From assembly GCA_963837335.1 (NCBI GenBank), contig CAWINS010000057.1, positions 22,374-86,373 of the forward strand: a stretch of 64,000 bases of DNA. The letters run 5' to 3'. The stretch comes from RYN-230 sp963837335. Its GTDB lineage: Bacteria; Actinomycetota; Actinomycetes; Streptosporangiales; Streptosporangiaceae. The notes below the pieces were generated by a model, which was given only the letters and a program-made list of their open reading frames with translations, made no database searches and was not told the DNA's origin. Shown piece by piece: positions 27,181 through 36,272 of the stretch. The position numbers and the translations under genes were made by a program. Every line of letters begins with the position of its first letter. Positions within the stretch are counted from its first letter, which is position 1.

Positions 27181-27241
27181 GTTACTAACCGGCCCGGGGT
27201 GACGGGCCCTGATTTACCGGCCAGGCGAGCCGGTTAGTAAC
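27181..27241. repeat. Nested intergenic palindrome upstream of tsaB
   Basis: Perfect 13-bp arms GTTACTAACCGGC (27181-27193) and GCCGGTTAGTAAC (27229-27241) enclose a smaller dyad (GGCCC...GGGCC). Just before it, GTTGACC-GCCC-AGTT is repeated at 27153-27181. It follows the stop of the upstream membrane-protein gene by 27 bp, so it may terminate that transcript. Confidence 0.6.
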
Positions 27242-27268
27242 ACAGGGCCGCCAGGCAGGCCGCAGGGC

Positions 27269-28382
27269 TTACTTCAGCTGGGCCAGGACATCGCGGGCCG
27301 CGGCGACCGCCCCCGCCCGGAGCTGGGCCGCGGAGACCGCCCCGTAGCCGCCCCGGCCGCTGTTGCCCTGCAGGACCGCGGTGAGCACCACGTTGCGGTC
27401 GCGGACCACCACCGTCATCAGGTCCGTCTTGAGCCCGGGTGACCGCGTGATCTGCAGCGCAGAGAACGCCTTGGTGCCCAGCCCCGAGATCGCGGTGATG
27501 GTGGCCTTCGGCAGATGGGTGGCCTTGGGCGGGCTGGTCTTCTGCTGCAGCGCGGCGGTGTACCCGTCTATCGCCGCGAACGTGGCGCTGCCGTCGCCGC
27601 TGGCCAGGCCGTTCGGCGTATACGCCTGCACCTGGACGTTCAGCAGCCGGTAGAGCGGCCGGTGATCCAGCGTCCAGCTGCACAGGCTGGCCTCGCCGCC
27701 GTCCAGCGAGTTCGGCGAGGCGACGACCCGCTTCCCCGGCAGGTACTGGCCAAGCGTGCTGGCGGTCACCGCGGTGCACGCGTTCGGGACGGTCTTGAAC
27801 TCCCCGGGCAGGAACGTCGTGACCAGCGGGTTGGGCGCCGCATTCGGCTTGCTGCCCCCGCTGACCAGGAACCAGACTCCGGCGCCGACGAGCACGGCCA
27901 CCGCGAGCACGCCGCCCCAGAGGTAGATGGATCGGCGGTTCCGGCGGGCGCGGGCCGCGGCCTGGCGGCCCCGCGGGCGTACCGGGGGCGGGGGGAACTC
28001 CCCCGGCTCCTCGTCGTACCCGGCGGGCTCGGCGTAGGCTGGCCGCCGGCTCGTCATAGCCGACCGGGGCACCAGGCTCGTCGTACCCGGCCTGCCCGCC
28101 GTACCCGCCCGAGCCGCCGTAACCGGCCCGGGCGTGACCACCGGTTGCGCCGCGGCTGGCGGGGTCGTCGTACCCGGCGGGCGCGCCGCGACCGGAGTCC
28201 GGGCGGGCGGGGGCGTGCCGCTTCCCGCGGGTCGAGCCTTGCGCCCAGCGCGGATCGACCGCGAGCCCCGCCCAGGGCGGGAGCTCCTCGTCATCGTCTG
28301 GGTAACGGTCATCGTTCCATTGCCGGTCGTCGCGTGCGGACGGCCGACCAGAACGAGGGGGACGAGGCCCCTGCTGAGCCAC
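27269..28382 (-). CDS. Single-pass membrane protein with DUF3558-like outer domain, frameshifted
   Basis: The start GTG 28382 has GGAGG 6 bases upstream and yields AQQGPRPPRSGRPSARDDRQ, then a Gly/Tyr/Pro-rich cytoplasmic region (GYGGSGGYGGQAGYDEPG). Near 28046 the signal changes frame to YAEPAGYDEEPGEFPPPPVR, followed by a membrane helix IYLWGGVLAVAVLVGAGVWF and an outer domain with PNACTAVTASTLGQYLPG and SLDGGEASLCSWTLD; the paired cysteines recall DUF3558-type exported proteins. A single-base indel explains the break. Function unknown; the plan resembles that of the 37681-40229 protein. Confidence 0.65.
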
Positions 28383-28510
28383 GGCGCGCCTCCGGGAAAA
28401 GGGATCAGACCGTGCAGAACGGCGCGAGACGCATTACCGGACGGCAGCCGTTCACGCAACGGCTGAGCTCAGCAATGCGGGGACAGTCGGCAACTATATG
28501 GCTTTGGGTG

Positions 28511-29131
28511 TCATGGGTAGGGCACAACGCGCGGATCCGCGGCGGATGCCCACCGCTCCCCGATACCGGCCAAAGTCACTAGCCGCATCTCCCCTGGCTC
28601 ACCGGCCGGCGGCATCGTGATCGTGACCTCCAGGCGGTCGGCCGCGAGCTCCTCGACCAGGCCCTCGCCCCACTCCACCACGGTCACGGAGTCCTCCAGC
28701 GATGCGTCCAGATCCAGGTCGTCCACTTCAGCGACGCTGCCCAGCCGGTAGGCGTCCACGTGGACCAGCCCCGGCCCGCCGCTCAGCGCCGGGTGCACCC
28801 GGGCGATGACGAACGTCGGGGAGGTCACCGGCCCCCGGACGTCCAGGCCCTGGCCGATGCCCTGCACCAGGGTGGTCTTCCCGGCCCCGAGCGGCCCGGT
28901 GAGTACCACCAGGTCACCGGCCCGGAGCAGGGTAGCGATCCGCTGGCCCAGCGCCCGCATGTCCTCTCCGGTGGCCACCGGGATGCGGTCAGCCACCGGG
29001 ATGCGGTCAGCCGGCCCGGTGGCGGAGTCGAGCCCAGACCCCACGCAGCAGCACCTGCCCTCTTCGTCTCGTACCCGGTCTCGCCCGCCGCGGTCTCCGG
29101 CCGGGTCTCCGGCCCGGTCCCGGGCCCGCAC
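28511..29131 (-). CDS. tsaE: TsaE, ATPase of the t6A tRNA modification complex
   Basis: P-loop ATPase that recycles the TsaB-TsaD complex. VVLTGPLGAGKTTLVQGIGQ is Walker A; VTSPTFVIARVHPA, HVDAYRLGSVAEVDDLDLD and VTVVEWGEGLVEELAADRLE are TsaE hallmarks. The family core starts at about residue 58 (ATGEDMRALGQRIATLLRAG). The preceding residues include a duplicated 18-bp unit (coding ADRIPV twice, 28975-29010). The GTG at 29131 lacks a good ribosome site, so the real start may be further in. It follows the hydrolase gene by 16 bp. Confidence 0.9.
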   Translation of the reverse strand: MRARDRAGDPAGDRGGRDRVRDEEGRCCCVGSGLDSATGPADRIPVADRIPVATGEDMRALGQRIATLLRAGDLVVLTGPLGAGKTTLVQGIGQGLDVRGPVTSPTFVIARVHPALSGGPGLVHVDAYRLGSVAEVDDLDLDASLEDSVTVVEWGEGLVEELAADRLEVTITMPPAGEPGEMRLVTLAGIGERWASAADPRVVPYP

Positions 29132-29147
29132 GGGCCCGGGAAGTGTC

Positions 29148-30257
29148 TCAGGCGGACCGTTCGCGTGCCGCCGAGCCTGCGTCCACCCGGGCGATCAGGC
29201 CGGCGATCGCCTCGTTGACCACGTCGGGAGCCTCCAGGATAAGGGCGTGGCCGGCGCCGGGTACCAAGACGAGTTCCGCACTGGGAATGGCCTCGGCCAG
29301 TTCCAGGCCCAGAGAGGGCGAGATGAGCCGGTCCTTGTCGCCGGTCAGCGTGACCACCGGGACCCGGCCCAGGGTGGCGAGCGTGCCGCGCATATCCACG
29401 CCGTACAGGACTTCGCCGAACGCCGCGACCACCTCGATGGGGGTAGACCTGATCATCTGCTCCAGAAAGTCCACCACCGCGGGATGCACCTGCGAATTGC
29501 CGAAGCCGATGAAGCGGGTGCTGAGGAAGGACAGGTCGCCGGCCACCCGGCGGCCGCGCTCCACCAGCATGGCCCGGTAGCCGGTGGCGGCGCCCCGCAG
29601 CACCACCGGGAGCGCCCGGGTGAGCACGGGCCTGATCGGCCCGGGCATCCAGGGGCTGCCCGCGGACAGGCCGTTGGCCGCGGAGGAGATGAGGGCCACC
29701 CCGGTGACCTTGGTCCCGAAGAGCTCGGGATGCTGGCCGGCCAGCGCCATGATCGTCATGCCGCCCATCGAGTGCCCGACCAGGATCACCGGCATGTCCC
29801 CGGGGGCGACCGCCTTGATGATCAGGTCCAGGTCGGCGCCGAGCCGGTCGATGCTGGCCACGCCCGCCGCGGATCGCCCGGACCGGCCGTGGTCCCGCTG
29901 GTCCCAGAACACGAGGCGGTGCTGGCCCAGGGCGGCCCGCTGGAAGTGCCAGCAGTCCTGGTTCAGCGTGTAGCCGTGGCAGAAGATGACGGTGTGCGGC
30001 TGGGGTGATGCGTCCAGCAGGGCCTGCTCTTCGGTGGGCGGTTCGTCGATCTCCACGTGCAGCGAGACCCCATCGTCGGCCAGCACGGTGAGCGGCTGGC
30101 CGCGTAGCTGGCCCAGTCCCTCCGGCGCCATGGTGCCGCGCAGGACCTGGGTCCGGCCGATCGCGATCCGCTCGGCCGCCACGACGGCTCCGGCTCCTGC
30201 CGCCACGGCTCCCGCCGCCAGCCCCGCTACTCCGGTGATCCGCCGCCAGGTCGCCAT
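29148..30257 (-). CDS. Alpha/beta hydrolase
   Basis: A 369-residue serine hydrolase. The N-terminus TGVAGLAAGAVAAGAGAVVA may be a membrane anchor or signal. HTVIFCHGYTLNQDCWHFQR is the oxyanion region, VILVGHSMGGMTIMALAGQH carries the nucleophile Ser, LTGDKDRLISP the acid and VPGAGHALILEAPDVVNEA the His. It lies between alr and tsaE in the same orientation, a placement also common in Streptomyces and its relatives. The substrate cannot be predicted. Confidence 0.88.
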   Translation of the reverse strand: MATWRRITGVAGLAAGAVAAGAGAVVAAERIAIGRTQVLRGTMAPEGLGQLRGQPLTVLADDGVSLHVEIDEPPTEEQALLDASPQPHTVIFCHGYTLNQDCWHFQRAALGQHRLVFWDQRDHGRSGRSAAGVASIDRLGADLDLIIKAVAPGDMPVILVGHSMGGMTIMALAGQHPELFGTKVTGVALISSAANGLSAGSPWMPGPIRPVLTRALPVVLRGAATGYRAMLVERGRRVAGDLSFLSTRFIGFGNSQVHPAVVDFLEQMIRSTPIEVVAAFGEVLYGVDMRGTLATLGRVPVVTLTGDKDRLISPSLGLELAEAIPSAELVLVPGAGHALILEAPDVVNEAIAGLIARVDAGSAARERSA

Positions 30258-30305
30258 CGCACCTCCCTGCCGCGCGCCCCGGCCCGGCGACCGGCCGGCG
30301 GCGCG

Positions 30306-31508
30306 TCAGGCTTGCGGCCCCGTCACCGTGCCCGACAGCCCCGCACCAGGGGACTCACTGTCCTCGTATGCTACTCCACGGTAAGTTCGCGGGATTCCCC
30401 CCGCAAAGTTGGTCACGACCTCGTAGGAAACCGTGCCCAGGGCGTCCGCCCACTGCTGGGCGGTGGGCTCACCGGAGTCGCCCGGGCCGAACAGCACCAC
30501 CTCGTCGCCGGTCTCAGCCGGCTCGGCCCCGAAGTCCAGCACGGACAGGTCCATGCACACGGTGCCGGCGATGCGCCACCGCTTACCGCGGGCCAGCAGC
30601 TCGACGACCCCGGAGGCAGTCCGCGGGATCCCCTCGGCGTAACCCAGCGGGATCAGCCCCAGGGTGCTCTCGCCCTGGGTGGTGTAGTGGTGACCGTACG
30701 ACACGGCGGTCCCTCCCGGGACGCGCTTGACCAGGGTCAGCCGGGTCCGCACCGTCATCGCCGGGCGGAGCCAGTCCGGCGCGCCGCCGGGAATGGTGGC
30801 CAGGCCGTAGATCGCGCCGCCTGGGCGGACCAGGTCGAACCAGGTACCAGGGAAGTCCAGGGCCGCCGCGGTGTTGGCCAGGTGGCGCACCTCGGGCCGG
30901 GCGCCCTGGGCTTCGGCTAGCGTGACCGCGTCGGTGAACCGGGCCAGCTGGGCGGCGACGGATGGATGCCCAGGTATATCCGCGCAGGCCAGATGGGACC
31001 ATATCCCGGTAATCGCGATGTTCCCGGCGGCCTCGGCGGATCGGGCGGCGGCGACCAGGGCCAGCCAGCTAGCCGGGGTGGCACCGCCCCGGGCCATCCC
31101 CGTGTCGACCTTGAGCTGAACCCGGGCCGCGCGCCCGGCCCGGGTGGCCGCGGCGGCGACCTCGTGCAACAGTGGCACCGCGTCCACGGTCAGGTCAACG
31201 TCCTCGCGGATCGCGGCCTCATGCGCCGCTCCGGGCGATCCGAGCAGGCTCAGCACCGGGGTCGTGAGGCCGGCCTGCCGCAGCGCCAGGGCCTCGTGCT
31301 CGTGCACCACCCCCAGCCACTGCGCGCCGCCGGCCAGCGCCGCGCGCGCCGCGGGAATCATGCCGTGCCCGTAGCCGTCGGCTTTGACCACCGCCATCAG
31401 CGGTGTGCCGCGGACGTGCTCGCGCATCGCCTCGACGTTGCGGGCGACGGCGGCCAGATCGATGAGCGCTTCCGCGTGACCGTCCATGGCGTCCCAGTGT
31501 GCCAGCAC
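30306..31508 (-). CDS. alr: Alanine racemase
   Basis: PLP enzyme making D-alanine for peptidoglycan; 400 residues. AVVKADGYGHGMIPAARAAL holds the PLP lysine, VKRVPGGTAVSYGHHYTTQG the catalytic Tyr, and LANTAAALDFPGTWFDLVRP plus GTVCMDLSVLDFG are family motifs. GTG 31508 is used; an ATG at 31487 that removes seven residues is equally plausible because no strong ribosome site marks either. It is followed by the hydrolase gene, 48 bp on. Confidence 0.96.
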   Translation of the reverse strand: MLAHWDAMDGHAEALIDLAAVARNVEAMREHVRGTPLMAVVKADGYGHGMIPAARAALAGGAQWLGVVHEHEALALRQAGLTTPVLSLLGSPGAAHEAAIREDVDLTVDAVPLLHEVAAAATRAGRAARVQLKVDTGMARGGATPASWLALVAAARSAEAAGNIAITGIWSHLACADIPGHPSVAAQLARFTDAVTLAEAQGARPEVRHLANTAAALDFPGTWFDLVRPGGAIYGLATIPGGAPDWLRPAMTVRTRLTLVKRVPGGTAVSYGHHYTTQGESTLGLIPLGYAEGIPRTASGVVELLARGKRWRIAGTVCMDLSVLDFGAEPAETGDEVVLFGPGDSGEPTAQQWADALGTVSYEVVTNFAGGIPRTYRGVAYEDSESPGAGLSGTVTGPQA

Positions 31509-31591
31509 GCAGGGCTTGGCCCGTCCTGCAGCTATCGCGGCGCCGGTGGCGGTGGCCGGGCGCGGCGGCGCTCAGCCGGGCCTAGCGGCGG

Positions 31592-33256
31592 TCACCGGGC
31601 GCGGCGGCGGACCGACCTGATCGCGTCGGGCAGCGCGCCAACCACATCCGCCGCCCCGATCGGGGCCTCCGCATACCCCGCCCTGGGGTCTTCCGGATTC
31701 GTGATGTCCCAGCCGCCGCTGGGCGGCTCCACGGCGGCCGCCGGACGCGCCCCGGCCCCGGCGGCCGCCAGCCGGGCCGCGAGCCCGTGCAGGTACGCGG
31801 CAGCCGCTGCGGCCTCGCCGACCTCCAGTCCCTGGGCCAGCAGCGAGCCGGCCAGCCCGGACAGCACGTCTCCGGTGCCCGCGGTGGCCAGCCATGAGGT
31901 GCCGGTGGAGTTGACCCGCACCGGCGGCAGGCCGTCCTGGCCGGCTTCATCCTGAGGAGTCCCGTCCTGGGTGGCCCCGCCCTGGGTAGTCCCGTCCTGG
32001 CTGGCCACTGAACGCCCGTCTGGGGTGGCAATCACCGTGGTGGATCCCTTGAGCAGGACCGTGGCCCCCAGGCTCACTGCGGCCTTCCTGGCGTGTTCCA
32101 GGCGGCGGCTCTCCACGTCGGCGGGATCGGCGCCGAGCAGCCGCCCCAGCTCACCCGCGTGCGGGGTGAGCAGCGTCGGGGCGTCGCGGGAGAGCAGACT
32201 CTTGTGGGCCGCCAGCAGGGTCAGCCCGTCCGCATCCACCAGCACCGGCACGTCGCTGGCCAGGACCGTGGCCAGCCGGTCCCGGGCCTGGTCATCAGTG
32301 CCCATGCCCGGTCCCACCACCCAGGCCTGGACACGTCCTGCGGCGTGCACGTCTTCGCCGGCCGGGATGTCCTGCCCGGTCACGGTGATCACCGCCTCCG
32401 GCCAGAGCAGCCGGACCACGGCCACCGCCGGCGCCGCGGACACCAGCCGGACCATCCCGGCACCGCCGCGGATCGCACCGCCCACGGCCAGCGCGGCCGC
32501 TCCGGTGAACCGCTCACTGCCCGCCACGATCCCGGCCACGCCCCGGCGGTACTTGTCGGAATCCCCGCCGGGCTGGGGCAGCAGCGCACCCACGTCCGGG
32601 GCCTGCAGCGCGCTGGCGTCCGGGGAATCCAGGTATGGGCCGAGACCGATGTCGATCAGCTCGACCACCCCGGCGTGCCCAGCGCCCGGGTCGATCAGCA
32701 GGCCGGGTTTCAGGGTGCCGAACGTCACGGTCACATCGGCCTGGATCGCGGATCCCTCGACCACGCCAGTGTCCGCGTCCACGCCACTCGGCAGGTCAAC
32801 CGCGACCACCACGGCCCGGGAGCGCGCGGCCGACCAGGCCAGCGAGGCTTGCGGCTCCCGCAGCCCGCCCCGGCCGCCGATGCCCAGCAGGCCGTCGAGG
32901 ATCAGGTCGGCCGCGCCCATGGCCGCCGGTACACCGTCGTCGTCCGCGCTGGCCACGCGGCCGCCGGCGGCCCGCAGCGCCGCCGCACCCTCGTCGTGCA
33001 CCCGCGAGCCCGCCGTGACAGCCAGCACCGCGGCCCCGCGGCTGGCCAGCCGGGCTCCCGCGAAGAGCGCGTCACCGCCGTTGTCCCCGCTGCCCGCGAG
33101 CACCACGACCCTGGAGCCGGGCACCTTCCCGACCAGGCCCGCACTCACCGACGCCAGCCCGGCCGCAGCTCGCTGCATCAGCGCGCCCGGCGGCAATTGC
33201 GCCATCAGGGCCTGCTCCGCGGCCCGGACCTTGCGCACCTGGTGTGCGTATCTCAT
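31592..33256 (-). CDS. nnr: Bifunctional NAD(P)H-hydrate repair enzyme (epimerase + ADP-dependent dehydratase)
   Basis: Repairs hydrated NADH/NADPH. The N-terminal YjeF_N epimerase domain (1 to about 215) shows VVLAGSGDNGGDALFAGARL and VAVDLPSGVDADTG. The C-terminal dehydratase (about 225-554) shows SDKYRRGVAGIVAGSERFTG, GPGMGTDDQARD, TPHAGELGRLLGADPADVES and STGTSWLATAGTGDVLSGLA with the catalytic Asp. A tandem, Gln/Asp/Gly-rich insert (QDGTTQGGATQDGTPQDEAG, 31925-32010) is odd for this family. It overlaps acpS by 4 bp. Confidence 0.94.
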   Translation of the reverse strand: MRYAHQVRKVRAAEQALMAQLPPGALMQRAAAGLASVSAGLVGKVPGSRVVVLAGSGDNGGDALFAGARLASRGAAVLAVTAGSRVHDEGAAALRAAGGRVASADDDGVPAAMGAADLILDGLLGIGGRGGLREPQASLAWSAARSRAVVVAVDLPSGVDADTGVVEGSAIQADVTVTFGTLKPGLLIDPGAGHAGVVELIDIGLGPYLDSPDASALQAPDVGALLPQPGGDSDKYRRGVAGIVAGSERFTGAAALAVGGAIRGGAGMVRLVSAAPAVAVVRLLWPEAVITVTGQDIPAGEDVHAAGRVQAWVVGPGMGTDDQARDRLATVLASDVPVLVDADGLTLLAAHKSLLSRDAPTLLTPHAGELGRLLGADPADVESRRLEHARKAAVSLGATVLLKGSTTVIATPDGRSVASQDGTTQGGATQDGTPQDEAGQDGLPPVRVNSTGTSWLATAGTGDVLSGLAGSLLAQGLEVGEAAAAAAYLHGLAARLAAAGAGARPAAAVEPPSGGWDITNPEDPRAGYAEAPIGAADVVGALPDAIRSVRRRAR

Positions 33257-33603
33257 CCCTCGGCCACCACCATCGCAATGCTCATCCCGGCATCATGACT
33301 CAGCGATACATGCCAGTGCCGGATTCCCCGCTGGCTCGCCGCGCCGGCCACGGTGCCCCGGATCTCGAGCCGGGGGCAGCCCGACGCGTCCCGGATCACC
33401 TCTACGTCGGTCCAGCTCAGCCCGGCAGGTGCGCCCAGCGCCTTGGCCACGGCTTCCTTCGCCGCGAAGCTGGCCGCCAGGGACTCCGGCCGACCGCAGC
33501 GTTCGCTCTCGGCGAACAGCCGGGCCGCCAAGGCCGGGGTACGCCGGAGCGCCGCCTCGAAGCGCCCGATGTCCACCATGTCCACCCCGATGCCAATGAT
33601 CAC
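33253..33603 (-). CDS. acpS: Holo-[acyl-carrier-protein] synthase
   Basis: Transfers 4'-phosphopantetheine from CoA to acyl carrier proteins. MIIGIGVDMVDIGRFEAAL contains the Mg-binding Asp; ESLAASFAAKEAVAKALGAP is the second motif with the Glu and Lys. The protein is 116 residues and the tail RGIRHWHVSLSHDAGMSIAM is complete. Its stop overlaps the nnr start, the usual actinobacterial arrangement. Confidence 0.95.
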   Translation of the reverse strand: MIIGIGVDMVDIGRFEAALRRTPALAARLFAESERCGRPESLAASFAAKEAVAKALGAPAGLSWTDVEVIRDASGCPRLEIRGTVAGAASQRGIRHWHVSLSHDAGMSIAMVVAEG

Positions 33604-33615
33604 CTGCCCAGCCTG

Positions 33616-34587
33616 TCACGCCCTCGCGCGGGGCGCGGGCGGCTGGGGCGCCCGGCGCGGGAGCAGGCAGGCGGGACCGCAGCGGCGCAGCCACCCGTCC
33701 CAGCCGCGCCCGGACAGCACGGCCCCCACCTCGGTGGCTACCTGGCAGGGCCGCTGGGTCACGTCTGCCCATCCGTACCTGAGCGTGACCTGGCCCTCGG
33801 CGGCGCTGGCGTTGTCCCGGCGGATGTCGCGCCAGCGGAGTTCGACCGGGTGGGCGGCCCGGCCGTCCAGCTCGACCACCACGCCGTACGCCTGGTAGGT
33901 CACGTCCTGGTACTGCCGCTGACCAGCCCGGGTCACCCGGTACTGCCGGGCGGCGGCCGGCAGCCCATGGGGCCGTTCCACCCGGTTGACGTACCGGAAC
34001 TCCAGCAAGGAGTGCACCCCTTGCGCGCCGAGGCTGAGCGCGGCCCCTAACTCCGTCCGCCACCGCATCCGGTCCCGTAAGGCCAGGGCGGCAGCCAGGC
34101 GGTCCGGCGTGGTCTTCCGGCTGCCGCACGCCCGAAAGATCCACCCCAGCGCCTCGTCGAGGCTGGCGGCGCTGATGGCCAGGTCCAGCACTGTCTCCTC
34201 TACCCGGGTCTGGGGCGGCGTCCGGACTGGATGGCGGGCCTGCGCCGCCCGGCGTGAATAGTGCAGGACCACTCCGGGGATGGGACTGACCCCCCGACCG
34301 CTGGGCACCGTGACGTGGATGGTGGCCGATGGGGTGCCGATCAGCCCCGCGAGTTCAGCAGCGGTGTAGTGGCTGAGCACCGCGTTGTCCCCCACGCGGA
34401 GCACGGCCGCCCAGAGGATGGCGGCCCGTCCTGGGTCACCGCTGAAGGTCGCGTACACGCCTGGGTACAGGCGCTGCCAGCGACCGCCGCGCACTCGGCC
34501 CTCGATCTGCTTGCGGGTCATCCCGCTGCTGAGCACCTGCGCCCGGCTCACTACCCCGCACTGCTCCTCGCAGGACGTCGAGGACAT
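33616..34587 (-). CDS. AbiEi-type antitoxin-domain protein with DUF559-like nuclease fold
   Basis: A 323-residue protein. The N-terminal winged-helix segment (QCGVVSRAQVLSSGMTRKQI, then GGRWQRLYPGVYATFSG) matches the AbiEi antitoxin head. The C-terminal part, GVVVELDGRAAHPVELRWRD followed by RRDNASAAEGQVTLRYGWAD, resembles the PD-(D/E)xK-like DUF559/Vsr-type fold. No AbiEii toxin gene is adjacent, so a classical toxin-antitoxin pair is not supported; solitary proteins of this type are common in actinobacteria. It stands where glmS (and coaA) usually lie between glmM and acpS. Confidence 0.75.
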   Translation of the reverse strand: MSSTSCEEQCGVVSRAQVLSSGMTRKQIEGRVRGGRWQRLYPGVYATFSGDPGRAAILWAAVLRVGDNAVLSHYTAAELAGLIGTPSATIHVTVPSGRGVSPIPGVVLHYSRRAAQARHPVRTPPQTRVEETVLDLAISAASLDEALGWIFRACGSRKTTPDRLAAALALRDRMRWRTELGAALSLGAQGVHSLLEFRYVNRVERPHGLPAAARQYRVTRAGQRQYQDVTYQAYGVVVELDGRAAHPVELRWRDIRRDNASAAEGQVTLRYGWADVTQRPCQVATEVGAVLSGRGWDGWLRRCGPACLLPRRAPQPPAPRARA

Positions 34588-34669
34588 CCCCGGGAAAGGA
34601 ATCCTTCACCCCTCCAGCCTCAGCCCGTCCCCAAAGCCTCGCCACTCCAGAATCGCGTTCTGTGGATAA

Positions 34670-34725
34670 CCATCAGCAGTGCGGATCCGACCCCATATAC
34701 GGGGTCCTATCGGCACTGCTGATGG
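34670..34725. repeat. Nested perfect palindrome after glmM
   Basis: Outer arms CCATCAGCAGTGC (34670-34682) and GCACTGCTGATGG (34713-34725) are perfect. Inner arms GACCCC (34689-34694) and GGGGTC (34701-34706) close a 6-base loop, and the two unpaired 6-base strips are symmetric in length. It lies 61 bp past the glmM stop and abuts TGTGGATAA (34661-34669), the complement of the DnaA-box consensus TTATCCACA. Termination is one possible role. Confidence 0.65.
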
Positions 34726-34785
34726 ATCACGCAGGCGACGCGAGGGGGCTGGGCGGAGGGGCGGGGCCCGGGGGGTGTGGCGGGG

Positions 34786-36186
34786 CTAGCCGGCGGCGCG
34801 GACGGCGGCGGCTAGGCGGTCGGCGGTCCGCTGGGCCTGCTCGGCTTCGACGGCCTCGACCATCACCCGGACGGCGGGCTCGGTGCCGCTCGGCCGGACC
34901 AGGACGCGGCCGGAGGTGCCGAGCTCCTCCTTGGCCGCGGCCACTGCCGAGGCCAGTTCCGCCGACTCGCTGACCCGGGCCTTGTCCACACCGGGGACGT
35001 TCACCAGGACTTGCGGGTACTTGGTCATCACCGCCGCGACGTCCGCCAGCGGCAGGGCCTGGCGCGCGGCCGTGGCGAGCAGTTGCAGGGCGGTGAGCAG
35101 GCCATCCCCGGTGGGCGCGTACTCGAGCATGATGATGTGCCCGGACTGCTCACCGCCGAGGGAGAAATGGCCGTCCCGCATGGCCTCAAGCACGTACCGG
35201 TCGCCCACCGCGGTCTCCACCACGGTGATCCCGGCGTCCTGCATGGCGTTACGGAAGCCGAGGTTGGACATGACCGTGCTGACCACGGTATTGCCGGGCA
35301 ACTCGCCCCGGCCAGCCAGGGCGAGGGCCAGCACGGCGAGGATCTGGTCCCCGTCGATCACCTCGCCGTCTGCGCCAACCGCCAGGCAGCGATCGGCGTC
35401 GCCGTCGTGCGCGATACCGGCGTCCGCGCCCCGCTTGGTCACCTCCGCGGAGAGGGCCTCCAGGTGGGTGGACCCACAGCCGGCGTTGATGTTGTGCCCG
35501 TCCGGCTCGGCACCGATCGCGATGACCTCGGCACCGGCCCGCCGCAGCAGCGACGGGGCGAAGGCCGCGGCGGCACCGTGCGCGCAGTCCACCACCACGG
35601 TCAGGCCGGCCAGCGGGCCAGCCACCGCGCCGTCCGCGGCGCCTGTGGGCCCGGGCCGGGCCACGGAGGCCAGCAGATGGTCGAGGTAGCGGTCGGGCTC
35701 GGTGGTGGCGTCGGTCACCCGGCCGAAGCCCGCGGGCAGGTCGCTGCGCCGCCGCGGGGGCATCCCCAGGTGTGCCTCGATCTCGTCCTCGACCGCGTCG
35801 GGCAGCTTGAAGCCGCCCCGCCCGAAGAGCTTGATCCCGTTGTCCGGCGCCGGGTTGTGGCTCGCGGACAGCATCACGCCGAGATCCGCACCGAGGTCGC
35901 GGGTGAGGAAGGCGACCGCCGGGGTGGGAATCACGCCGAGGCGTCGCACGTCCACACCCGACCCGGCCAGCCCGGCCACCACCGCCGCCTCGAGGAACTC
36001 CCCCGAGGCCCGCGGGTCGCGGCCCACGACCGCCAGCGGGCGGCGCCCGGATTCTTCCGCCGCGGCGAAGGCTCCCGTGTCGTGCAGGACTGACGCGGCA
36101 GCCCGGGCCACATCCATGGCCAGCTGGCCGGTCAGATCCTCCCCGGCCACCCCGCGGACACCATCAGTTCCAAACAGCCGGACCAT
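34786..36186 (-). CDS. glmM: Phosphoglucosamine mutase
   Basis: Interconverts glucosamine-6-phosphate and glucosamine-1-phosphate for UDP-GlcNAc. RLFGTDGVRGVAGEDLTGQL is the start, GVMLSASHNPAPDNGIKLFG carries the phosphoserine, AHDGDADRCLAVGADG binds the metal, GGEQSGHIIMLEYAPTGDGL binds sugar, and VRPSGTEPAVRVMVEA binds phosphate. 466 residues; a small insert (GPTGAADGAVAGPLAG) near residue 185 makes it slightly longer than usual. Downstream of rplM-rpsI, as in other actinobacteria, but glmS is not next to it. Confidence 0.96.
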   Translation of the reverse strand: MVRLFGTDGVRGVAGEDLTGQLAMDVARAAASVLHDTGAFAAAEESGRRPLAVVGRDPRASGEFLEAAVVAGLAGSGVDVRRLGVIPTPAVAFLTRDLGADLGVMLSASHNPAPDNGIKLFGRGGFKLPDAVEDEIEAHLGMPPRRRSDLPAGFGRVTDATTEPDRYLDHLLASVARPGPTGAADGAVAGPLAGLTVVVDCAHGAAAAFAPSLLRRAGAEVIAIGAEPDGHNINAGCGSTHLEALSAEVTKRGADAGIAHDGDADRCLAVGADGEVIDGDQILAVLALALAGRGELPGNTVVSTVMSNLGFRNAMQDAGITVVETAVGDRYVLEAMRDGHFSLGGEQSGHIIMLEYAPTGDGLLTALQLLATAARQALPLADVAAVMTKYPQVLVNVPGVDKARVSESAELASAVAAAKEELGTSGRVLVRPSGTEPAVRVMVEAVEAEQAQRTADRLAAAVRAAG

Positions 36187-36272
36187 GAGCTGGCTACCCC
36201 CCGGTCATCTCGTCGTCGAGGCATGCTAAACAGAGCTGCGGGGGGGTTTAGCCGCAAACGCAGGTCAGCTGG

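Noticed and set aside
33616..34587. A complete AbiE toxin-antitoxin system
   Set aside because: No nucleotidyltransferase toxin (AbiEii) gene adjoins; neighbours are acpS and glmM.
34661..34669. Replication origin from a DnaA-box-like sequence
   Set aside because: Only one box, no dnaA/dnaN/gyrB neighbourhood and no AT-rich unwinding region.
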